A DNA stretch of 58,582 bases from JAVBMJ01 sp031552535 (GTDB lineage: Bacteria; Bacteroidota; Bacteroidia; Bacteroidales; Rikenellaceae), in assembly GCA_031552535.1 (NCBI GenBank), contig JAVBMJ010000070.1:1-58582 (forward strand), written 5' to 3'. The notes beneath the pieces are model-generated. The model did not search any database. It saw only the letters and a list, made by a program, of their open reading frames with translations, and was not told the origin of the DNA. The position numbers and the translations under genes are program-made. Positions 9,001 to 15,220 of this stretch are shown one piece after another. Numbering within the stretch: the first letter of the stretch is position 1; each line of letters opens with the position of its first letter.

Positions 9001-9380
9001 TTGTTGGATTCGGCCGTAGGAGGAGTGTAGGTTATTGCCACCTGCCGGTCGTTGATACGATAGGAGTAATTGGCTGGCAGAATCCTGTCGAGCACCTGCT
9101 CTATGGTTTCGCCGCGGGCGCTGACCGTAACGCCCTTAAACAGAGGCATACCCTCCTTGTAGTAAAACACGTAGCTGCTCTGCTTCTCGATGGCGTCGAA
9201 AATTTGTTCCGCGCCTGCGTTCCGCAGGTCGAGCGTCAGTCTGGTTCCTCCCTGTGCCATAGCGTCGGACGGCAAGACCATGCATACGCACAAGGCGACC
9301 AGCGCCAGGCTTAGCTTTACCGCTTCGACCGGGCGGAAGAGGCCGTAACCTTTTGATTTTCCGGAGTCGGTTTTTTTCAT
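6036..9380 (-). CDS. SusC/RagA TonB-dependent outer-membrane transporter with STN signalling domain
   Basis: This 1114-residue protein has a signal peptide ending AMAQ (~residue 43). An STN domain (residues ~48-118) follows, then a carboxypeptidase-D-like repeat (~129-210: GVVRESDGAPIVGAT and DGETRTVNMTL). The plug contains VVVTALGIKKE, GLAGKLAGVEI and YVIDGIPLA. A long beta-barrel ends in the aromatic FSVKLSF. STN domains occur in transporters that signal to a periplasmic FecR anti-sigma factor, and a fecR gene lies directly upstream. Its cargo is inferred to be the N-glycan products of the neighbouring GH18 enzyme, driven by TonB. Confidence 0.96.
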   Translation of the reverse strand: MKKTDSGKSKGYGLFRPVEAVKLSLALVALCVCMVLPSDAMAQGGTRLTLDLRNAGAEQIFDAIEKQSSYVFYYKEGMPLFKGVTVSARGETIEQVLDRILPANYSYRINDRQVAITYTPPTAESNKAGSITGVVRESDGAPIVGATIVVQGTQIGTTTGVSGEYTLGKVPVGPVTLLVSCVGYKPASFPASVRDGETRTVNMTLAAGVEIDDVVVTALGIKKEIKSLTYNVQQVSTDEVLAVKDASFINGLAGKLAGVEINASSSGIGGATKVVMRGSKSISGNNNALYVIDGIPLAASNLTQPGDIYTGMGQSGDGISNFNPEDIESMTVLSGPAAAALYGRDAANGVVMITTKKGAEGVSLNVTNSTTFFSPFVMPRFQNTYGSETGSYYSWGGKLATPSSYDPKDFFQTGFNTTNSVSLSTGNATSRAYFSAASVTAQGIIPNNDLDRYNFTGRYSTDFLNDKLHFDFGAQYMIVEEQNMLAQGQYFNPLIPVYLFPRGDDISKYENYERYNPSRNFKTQFWPYGDQGLQMQNPYWIINRDMFNNNKERYLMSASLRYDIADWIDVIGRARVDKMDARMESRYAASTSGLFADKAGAYYYTDYYSRLIYADAMVNMRKNVGKFSLSANVGASIQDSEEWTAQVGGDLMSLNNKFIFQNLNKSLIDRLDQGGYHSQEQALFATAQVGYNGMVYLDVTARNDWMSALANTVSTSVFYPSVGLSGILTDIFDMKSKTLSFLKARVSYSEVGNAPTHYLTIPYYAIVEGYNQTTSFSTSKNFQPERTKSVEAGINAMLWGNKLNIDVTAYHSSTYNQVFNPLISASSGVTNYFVNAGRVDNKGIELTATLNQNLGRVKWNSTLTYSINRNEIKKMLENYEIAPGRFVTMDSMDMGGSSSYKMIIRKGGSLSDIYVNTLKTDEHGYTIVTISGQNVIADPTNFIYAGSAAPKYRLGFRNSFAWKGLDVGFLITARIGGVGVSATQAIMDSYGVSETSAQARDAGGATVNGQKIPAQSYFQTIGGGTAGLGAYYVYDATNVRLSEMTIGYDVPIQKYCNWIKGLNVSLVGRNLWMFYNKSPFDPELTASTDTYYQGYDYFMPPSLRSIGFSVKLSF

Positions 9381-9776
9381 GATTTTAGGTGAGTTTAGGT
9401 TGTTTCCGTTGAGAACCTGCCCTGGCAGGCTCCTTGTTTTGAAGTTTCGCGGCCCGGCGTTTTGTAGCGCGCGGCCGCAGGCGGGTCATTCCGGGACGGG
9501 AGGCCGGAGCGCACCGGCAAGCCCCGATCCCATTAAGTACAGCAATTTACCATAGGCAGTCTTTTACAATTTTATTTGTGGTTCGCAAAGTTTCGACAAA
9601 TACGCACGGGGTGGAATTGCGCGGCAGTGTGGTGCAGCAGATACGAAGCGGGTCGAAGCGGGCAGTAAATCCGGCATGCGTCAGGCAGGATTCAATCCGG
9701 GAGCAGGCCCGGCTGCAAATCCGGCAGCAGTTTCGCAGCATCCTCCCGTACGGTTTCCGGCGGACCGGGTACCCCG
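9381..9776. promoter_or_regulatory. susC upstream region (396 bp), likely promoter and leader
   Basis: No believable gene lies here. The space separates fecR (ends 9777) from susC (starts 9380), both on the minus strand. An AT-rich stretch at about 9536-9600 stands out from GC-rich surroundings and is a natural place for the ECF-sigma-dependent susC promoter. I could not identify a defined -35/-10 pair. The GC-rich part 9435-9535 would be the untranslated leader. Confidence 0.3.
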
Positions 9777-10952
9777 TCAGAGGCTGCTCTTCGATCCTAC
9801 CCGCACTTCGCGGCCGTTGCGCGTGAATACCAGTGGTTCGGTGAGCGAAATATTGCCCAGGGCCTTCTCTATCGACTCTCCAAGGTCGAGCTTGCCCCGA
9901 TAGCGCACATCACCAAGGGCGTTGTCGCAACAGATGTTGACATTGTAATATCGCGACAACCGCTTGAACACCTCGCTCAGCGGGTCGCCGTTGAGTTTGA
10001 TGTAGCCGTCCTTCCATCCGGTGTAGTACGCCACATCCACGTTGCGGACGCTCATCCGGTTGCCATCGTAGTGCAGGCAGTTGCCGGGACTGATGACAGC
10101 CTTCTGCTTAGAGACCGTGGTCACCTCGACGCTGCCCTCGACCAGCACCACATCGGCATAGCCGTCGTCGTTATAGGCGGTTATATTGAATGACGTTCCC
10201 AGTACCCTGACGTCGAGTTTGTCGGTGCGGACATGGAACGGCCACGAGGCGTCTTTCGCCACGTCGAGGTAGATTTCGCCCGCCAGATATATCTCACGCT
10301 TCCCCTGCCCGAACGACGCCGGATAGACCAGGTGCGATCCCGAGTTGAGCATGGCCCGCGTACCGTCGCTGAACTCGACGAACGAACGTTTGCCGTAAGG
10401 CACGCTAAGATGGATGTACTCCGACTCCACCGCCTTACGCGTCACATTGTCGCTCGATATTATCGTCAGCGTGCCGTCGTGGTTCTGGCGTATCGTAGCG
10501 TCGCCCCCGAGCAGCATCCTGTTGCCCGACCCGGCGATGATCTCCACACTGTCGGAGTAACTCTGAGCCGTACGCAACGATGCCAGGATCTGTCCCGAAC
10601 GCGTTCTGTCGCCCTGCACAACCGCAAACATCACCGCCGCCGCAACAAGCACCGTCGCCGCCGCCGAAAAACTCCAGCGTCTCATACGGCGCAAACTCTG
10701 TTTGCGGCGTATGGCGACCTTAAGCGCAAAAAGCCGTGATTCGATCTCGCGCTGAGGAACTACCTCGTGATCGATCTTAAGCGAGCACACTATCACATAA
10801 GCCTCCTCCAATGCTTCTTCATGCCCGGGATACAGGGCCGCCAGTTCGTGCCATGCCGTCACATCGCCGCGGCTGCGCGACCGGGCTGCATGGAAAAAAC
10901 GGTCGTCGGCAATCAACTCGTCGGGCTGGAATGATTTATAAGTGCGTATCAT
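9777..10952 (-). CDS. FecR-family anti-sigma factor of the PUL (no sigma gene beside it)
   Basis: The 391-residue product has a cytoplasmic N-terminal part of ~90 residues expected to hold a sigma factor. One membrane segment follows (about 91-113, SAAATVLVAAAVMFAVV). The periplasmic FecR domain contains PYGKRSFVEFSDGTRAMLN, GEIYLDVAKD and VLGTSFNITAYN, and the C-terminal DUF4974 has SEVFKRLSRYYNVNI. The family transmits the state of an STN-containing SusC to an ECF sigma factor. It is the first gene of the PUL, 396 bp before susC. The usual sigma gene directly upstream is absent; the only ECF sigma in the window is at 23492, on the other strand. Confidence 0.93.
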   Translation of the reverse strand: MIRTYKSFQPDELIADDRFFHAARSRSRGDVTAWHELAALYPGHEEALEEAYVIVCSLKIDHEVVPQREIESRLFALKVAIRRKQSLRRMRRWSFSAAATVLVAAAVMFAVVQGDRTRSGQILASLRTAQSYSDSVEIIAGSGNRMLLGGDATIRQNHDGTLTIISSDNVTRKAVESEYIHLSVPYGKRSFVEFSDGTRAMLNSGSHLVYPASFGQGKREIYLAGEIYLDVAKDASWPFHVRTDKLDVRVLGTSFNITAYNDDGYADVVLVEGSVEVTTVSKQKAVISPGNCLHYDGNRMSVRNVDVAYYTGWKDGYIKLNGDPLSEVFKRLSRYYNVNICCDNALGDVRYRGKLDLGESIEKALGNISLTEPLVFTRNGREVRVGSKSSL

Positions 10953-11411
10953 CGGGCGTGGGTTTTACAGATTGGGTGCACGGCTTTATGTAAACAGCCT
11001 CCTACAATTGCAATACAACGGCCCGTCATTTTTGTAACCGCTTTTCCCGCACCATTTTCATCATCGACGCTAAGCCCGTTATAAAAATAGAACAACCCCG
11101 AGGCAAAACCCGCCAGGGAGATGCCACAGAGCTGTTTTTACCTGAAATACACCGCAAAGCCAGATCGCGTTATTTGTACGCTAACAAACCCCTCGGGCCC
11201 GGGTCAACCGCCCAGACTCCTCTTCCGCCGTTTTCGATAACCGGACCGGCATCCGGGCCGGAGAGCCCACCGGCCCTGTGGCACAGCCATTAGCTGCGTG
11301 TCCGGGCGGAAACGGCGAAAGAAGGCGGAAAAAGGCGGTCGGGGGGAGACAGTCAAAAAAACGGCCGCGAGAAGTCGCAGCCGGATCCGTAAGGCGGGGT
11401 TAATTGTTTTA

Positions 11412-11645
11412 AAACCCGTTGTGCATTTAGACTGCGATGAGATCTGTTTTGCAAGCGTTTGGGACAAAGACATATGCTTGCATTGTGGTTTCGGATCGCA
11501 GCCAGCGGAGAATGAATATCGTAGCCATAACGAGATATTCGGCCCTCCGCGCCGGGGGCTGCGGGCCGACCCCATTGCAAAGCAAAACAGATTTTAACAC
11601 AAAAGATATATTAAAGCCTCGTTTTTCTAAATGCGCAACGGGTTT
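11412..11645. repeat. MITE-like element, family B, copy 1
   Basis: A 19-bp terminal repeat, AAACCCGTTGTGCATTTAG at 11412-11430, recurs inverted at 11627-11645 with one mismatch. The 196-bp interior is non-coding and has a GC-rich core (11500-11580) with CGCAGCCAGCGG and GGGGGCTGCGGGCC, which could fold. Comparable cores lie at about 24355-24475 and 46700-46830. There is no transposase, so it would be non-autonomous if mobile. It fills most of the 703-bp gap (10953-11655) between fecR and the ABC ATPase gene; I see nothing else in that gap. Confidence 0.6.
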
Positions 11646-11655
11646 ATTATAGTGC

Positions 11656-12441
11656 TCACAAGGTTTCCCTGAGTTTAACGGACCGTGTTTCGGGGTCGAA
11701 TGTGAGGTGAGTGTGTGTGAACAGATGCTGAATCTCGCCCGACGCTATCAGGCTCTCGGCGGTTCCGTAGAAGAACCGGCCGCCTTCGATCATAGCTATC
11801 GTGTCGCACAGCTCAAGAGCGATGCTCAGGTCGTGGGTCGAGAAGATTATCGACTTGCCTTCTTTGTGGGACAGCTCCCTAAGTAACAGGCATATGTCGT
11901 ACTTATTCGGCAGGTCGAGGAATGCCGTCGGTTCGTCGAGCAGGATCACCGGCGTGTCCTGCGCCAAGGCCCGTGCTATCATCACCCGTTGGCGCTCTCC
12001 GTCACTGAGGCTGTCCATCGGCTTCCCCGAAAACGACATCATGCCAACAAGTTGCAACGCCCTGACCACCTTGCGCCGGTCGTCGTCCGACAGTCTTCCG
12101 ATCCAGTTGGTATAGGGTGTACGGCCCAATGCGACCACATCGGCAACTTTCAGGTTGGCTATCCTGACCTCCTCTGTGGAGACGAAACTGATCCTGGAGG
12201 CGATCTGTGGACCTGTAAGTTCGGCAATGTCGCGTCCGTCGAGCGACACCAGGCCCCCAAGAGGCTTGCACAGCCCCGCTATGGCCCGCAACAGAGTGCT
12301 CTTACCGGTTCCGTTGCGCCCAACCAGGGCCGTAAATTCACCCCAGCCGAAACCTATGTTGGCATCGCTGAAGAGCACCCTCTCGCCATACCCAAGGGTA
12401 AGAGAATGCAACTCGATAGTATTTATGCGGCCGTGCGTCAT
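11656..12441 (-). CDS. FecE/FepC-type ABC transporter ATPase (iron-siderophore or cobalamin uptake)
   Basis: The 261-residue protein has all ABC ATPase signatures: Walker A GRNGTGKST near residue 42, the signature LSDGERQR, Walker B VILLDEPTAFLDL, and the H-loop STHDLS. The closest pattern is the FecE/BtuD group that drives FecCD-type permeases importing ferric siderophores, haem or vitamin B12. It follows the permease gene by 66 bp on the same strand. Substrate cannot be told from the sequence, and no periplasmic binding protein is encoded nearby. Confidence 0.9.
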   Translation of the reverse strand: MTHGRINTIELHSLTLGYGERVLFSDANIGFGWGEFTALVGRNGTGKSTLLRAIAGLCKPLGGLVSLDGRDIAELTGPQIASRISFVSTEEVRIANLKVADVVALGRTPYTNWIGRLSDDDRRKVVRALQLVGMMSFSGKPMDSLSDGERQRVMIARALAQDTPVILLDEPTAFLDLPNKYDICLLLRELSHKEGKSIIFSTHDLSIALELCDTIAMIEGGRFFYGTAESLIASGEIQHLFTHTHLTFDPETRSVKLRETL

Positions 12442-12507
12442 TAATGCGTGTTAATACAAACGATTATGTTTGACCTTAGCGGGCGTGACCGCTTGTGCCG
12501 GCACGCC

Positions 12508-13530
12508 CTAAAATATCCTCCGGTTCCGTACGATGACTATGATTATCACCGGAATCCCCAGAAGGGCGGTTATAGTATTTATTGGTAACAACATATCTGT
12601 TCCCGGAATCTGGGATACGATGTCGCAGGCGAGCAACGTCAGCGCTCCCAGGCATATCGACGCCGGCATCAGAGTGCGGTGATCGGCATCGGCAAAGAGC
12701 ATCCTCGCAACGTGGGGCACCGCAACGCCAATGAACCCTATCGGACCGCAAAACGCGGTGACCGTCCCGGCCAGCAGCACCGTACTGAGGAACAGCAGGC
12801 CACGTACCAGCGGGATGTGTATGCCCATCGTACGGGCGTAATTCTCGCCCAGCAGCAACACATTAAGGGGCTTGATCAGCGCCACCGACAGCGCGAGCCC
12901 CGCCGCGACAACCGGCAACACTATCCACAACTGTTCGGCCGACACCCCACCCAAGCTGCCCATAGTCCAGATCACGAACGACTTGACAGCTCCCTCAGGA
13001 CTCAGATATTGCATTATGTCGACGAAAGCCGTCGCCGCGCTACCGAACATCATACCCATTATGAGGATCGCCATTATGTCTTTAAGCCTGACCGAAACAG
13101 CCATGATAATCATCAATATAGCCGCCGATCCGACCCATGCCGACCCCACAATGCCCAGATCGCGCACAATCCCGGTCAACGCCCCGGCCCCAAGAAGCGG
13201 CGCTCCCAGCAAAAAAAGCGACACCCCCAGGCTCGCACCACTACTGATCCCCAGCACGAAAGGCCCGGCCAACGGGTTACGGAACAGCGTCTGCATCTGT
13301 AATCCACTTGCAGCCAACGCACAACCCGCCGACAACGCCACGCAAGCCTTAGGCAGCCTGAAACGCAACACTATGGTGCGCGTAACCTCGTCGCACTCAC
13401 CACCGGTAAGCACCCTCCACAAATCCCCTAATGTAACCCCCATCGACCCCGAAAGCAAATCGACAACAAACAACACCATGACTGCCAAAGCCATAGCCGC
13501 AAAGATAAAAATATTATGACGTCTCCTCAT
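12508..13530 (-). CDS. FecCD-family ABC transporter permease
   Basis: A 340-residue integral membrane protein with about nine to ten hydrophobic segments. It has the family motifs LPKACVALSAGCALAASGLQ near residue 60, FRNPLAGPFVLGISSGASLG, and near the C-terminus FCGPIGFIGVAVPHVAR. These are typical of BtuC/FecD/FepD subunits. It pairs with the ATPase gene downstream. A perfect 70-bp palindrome sits 31 bp before its start codon, in the expected promoter region. Confidence 0.93.
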   Translation of the reverse strand: MRRRHNIFIFAAMALAVMVLFVVDLLSGSMGVTLGDLWRVLTGGECDEVTRTIVLRFRLPKACVALSAGCALAASGLQMQTLFRNPLAGPFVLGISSGASLGVSLFLLGAPLLGAGALTGIVRDLGIVGSAWVGSAAILMIIMAVSVRLKDIMAILIMGMMFGSAATAFVDIMQYLSPEGAVKSFVIWTMGSLGGVSAEQLWIVLPVVAAGLALSVALIKPLNVLLLGENYARTMGIHIPLVRGLLFLSTVLLAGTVTAFCGPIGFIGVAVPHVARMLFADADHRTLMPASICLGALTLLACDIVSQIPGTDMLLPINTITALLGIPVIIIVIVRNRRIF

Positions 13531-13560
13531 CTACCATAAATCTACATAGCGGCCCCGAAT

Positions 13561-13630
13561 ATATAATTCTTATAGTTTGTTTAGTAATTTTTCATATGAA
13601 AAATTACTAAACAAACTATAAGAATTATAT
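13561..13630. repeat. perfect 70-bp AT-rich palindrome
   Basis: Bases 13561-13595 are the exact reverse complement of 13596-13630, with no spacer; the centre is CATATG. Each arm contains AATTCTTATAGTTTG and TTTAGTAATTTTT. It lies between the 3' end of the TlpA-like gene and the start of the FecCD permease gene, both on the minus strand. It could extrude as a cruciform or form a 33-bp RNA hairpin in a 5' leader. Confidence 0.9.
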
Positions 13631-13709
13631 GGGTTTAAACCGCCGCTTTTTGACGCATGGCGGACGCACAGCGCCTTTTGAGATGCCGTGTGTCCGTCAG
13701 TCAGTCGAA

Positions 13710-13843
13710 GCAAAGTAATATCAAAGACGCGATGCGTCCGAAGTAAAGTAATGTCAAAAAACGCTGCGCGTTTCAAAAGACGCTGTGCGTCCGCGCAGAC
13801 CTCTCATTTAGAGCAAAGTAATATCAAAAGACGCGATGCGTCC
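13710..13843. repeat. cluster of short dispersed repeats (AAAGTAAT...GACGC..GCGTC)
   Basis: Three units occur at 13710-13740, 13744-13793 (compound) and 13813-13843. The consensus is GCAAAGTAATATCAAA followed by AGACGC, two or three bases, and GCGTCCG. The GACGC/GCGTC halves form a small stem. Related units lie at 15190-15220, 44981-45067 and 46997-47028. The last unit abuts the stop codon of the TlpA-like gene. They are too short for genes and look like REP-type intergenic repeats. Confidence 0.65.
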
Positions 13844-15057
13844 TACTTGAGCAGTTTATCCAGCGTCTGGTAGAAATCTTCCGACTCCCCGGCGAATACT
13901 TTCACTATTTTGAGGTCGGGCGATACTATTATTTTGGTAGGATAACCTTTCACGGCGTAGAGTACCGCCACGTTTTTATCGATATCCGACCCTTCGTCGA
14001 TGAGTTGGGTCCAGCCCAGGCCGTTCTTTTCGACCGCTGCGCGCCACTTCTCTTCGCTGTCGCGGCAGTCGATGCCCACGATTTCGAGTTTCCGGTTATA
14101 TTTCTCATAGTATTCCTTCATTTTCGGGAACCCTTTGACGCACCATCCGCACCAGCTTCCCCAGAAGTCGAGGACGAGGTATTTGCGTCCCTTGAACGAC
14201 GAAAGCGACGTGTCTTCGCCTGCGAGGTTTTTCAGAGTGAAATCGGGGGCGGCGAGTCCTTCCGCTATCTTAGCCTCGTTCTCTTTGATGCGCCGGCTCC
14301 AGATGTAGGCCTTTTCTCGTTCGGCAAGCATCCCGGAGAATACCCCTTCACGTGTTTCAGCGGCCAGATGTTCGTAATATTTGCCGAACTCATCGGTGCT
14401 CATCCGCGAAAGGTAGTATGCCGATAGCTCCGACGAGGGGTTGGCCTCGATGTATTCGCCTTTGATCGCATTCTGGGCGGCAAACACCTTTTCTCCCTCA
14501 TCGGAGAGCATCTTCACCAGCGAGTCGCGCTCGACGGCAGGCATGACCGAGCCGGGAGAATAATATGCGTTTATTGCCCGCTGCACCGAGTCGTACTTCA
14601 TAGATTCGGTGCGGTATGCGAGGCGGTGAGCCGAATTTTCAACGCTGAACGCGGAACCTTCGGCAGTGTAAACCAGATAGTCCGGCTCAACGCTGCCTTT
14701 AACCCTGATCTTTTCGCCGGGTTTTACCATCAGCATAGCCATCCTGGCCAACGACTGCATTTTACTTCCGTTAGCGTTGCGTTTGACAAGCGAGGCGGGC
14801 TCGATACATATTATGGTTGGCTCCACAACGTCGAGGTCGTACACAAAACGGCCCGACGAAGCGATAACGGTGTCGGTATTCAGCTCTGCGCGCTGTACCA
14901 TTCCGGTCAGGGTCATCCACTCTACGAAAATGGTGTCATTGTCCAGCCCCGCGATGCGGCCCGACACGGTATGATCGCCCCCGCCGCATGAGACGAGCGT
15001 AAGGGTCATGGCGCCGGCTATTGCCGACACCAGCAAAATAGAAAAGTTACGTTTCAT
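13843..15057 (-). CDS. TlpA-family thiol:disulfide oxidoreductase lipoprotein
   Basis: About 404 residues. The signal peptide has a lipobox LVSC followed by GGG, so it is lipid-anchored in the cell envelope. Residues ~30-110 resemble the DUF4369 N-terminal domain. After a helical middle part, residues ~270-404 are a thioredoxin/TlpA fold with the redox motif WCGWC and the cis-Pro loop GYPTKII. Such proteins reduce or oxidise periplasmic thiols, for example during cytochrome maturation, but the partner here is unknown. The start at 15057 (MKRNF) is chosen because the alternative Met three codons earlier does not add to the signal. The stop overlaps a REP-like repeat. Confidence 0.88.
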   Translation of the reverse strand: MKRNFSILLVSAIAGAMTLTLVSCGGGDHTVSGRIAGLDNDTIFVEWMTLTGMVQRAELNTDTVIASSGRFVYDLDVVEPTIICIEPASLVKRNANGSKMQSLARMAMLMVKPGEKIRVKGSVEPDYLVYTAEGSAFSVENSAHRLAYRTESMKYDSVQRAINAYYSPGSVMPAVERDSLVKMLSDEGEKVFAAQNAIKGEYIEANPSSELSAYYLSRMSTDEFGKYYEHLAAETREGVFSGMLAEREKAYIWSRRIKENEAKIAEGLAAPDFTLKNLAGEDTSLSSFKGRKYLVLDFWGSWCGWCVKGFPKMKEYYEKYNRKLEIVGIDCRDSEEKWRAAVEKNGLGWTQLIDEGSDIDKNVAVLYAVKGYPTKIIVSPDLKIVKVFAGESEDFYQTLDKLLK

Positions 15058-15189
15058 AGTTATCATGGGTTTGGTTGTTTGGTCTTATGGGTATCTGTTG
15101 TAATTTAACTGACTGCGATTTCTTCCTTGAAAAAGTCGCCTAAAAACCTTTGGGAAGTGCTGTGCGGCCGTTTAAAATCTAATTCATAA

Positions 15190-15220
15190 TAAAGTAATGT
15201 CAAAAGACGCTGTGCGTCCG
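15190..15220. repeat. REP-like repeat at the 3' end of the beta-mannosidase gene
   Basis: The unit AAAGTAATGTCAAAAGACGC plus TGTGCGTCCG matches the dispersed family seen at 13710-13843. It overlaps the last codons of the beta-mannosidase gene (stop at 15200-15202), so part of the repeat is translated. Confidence 0.6.

Noticed and set aside
10953..11655. A missing ECF sigma gene upstream of fecR
   Set aside because: All frames were read in this gap; none has sigma region 2 or 4 motifs. It holds a family B repeat.
11656..13530. Siderophore uptake assigned as substrate
   Set aside because: FecCD/FecE parts alone cannot separate iron, haem and cobalamin, and no binding protein or TonB receptor is adjacent.
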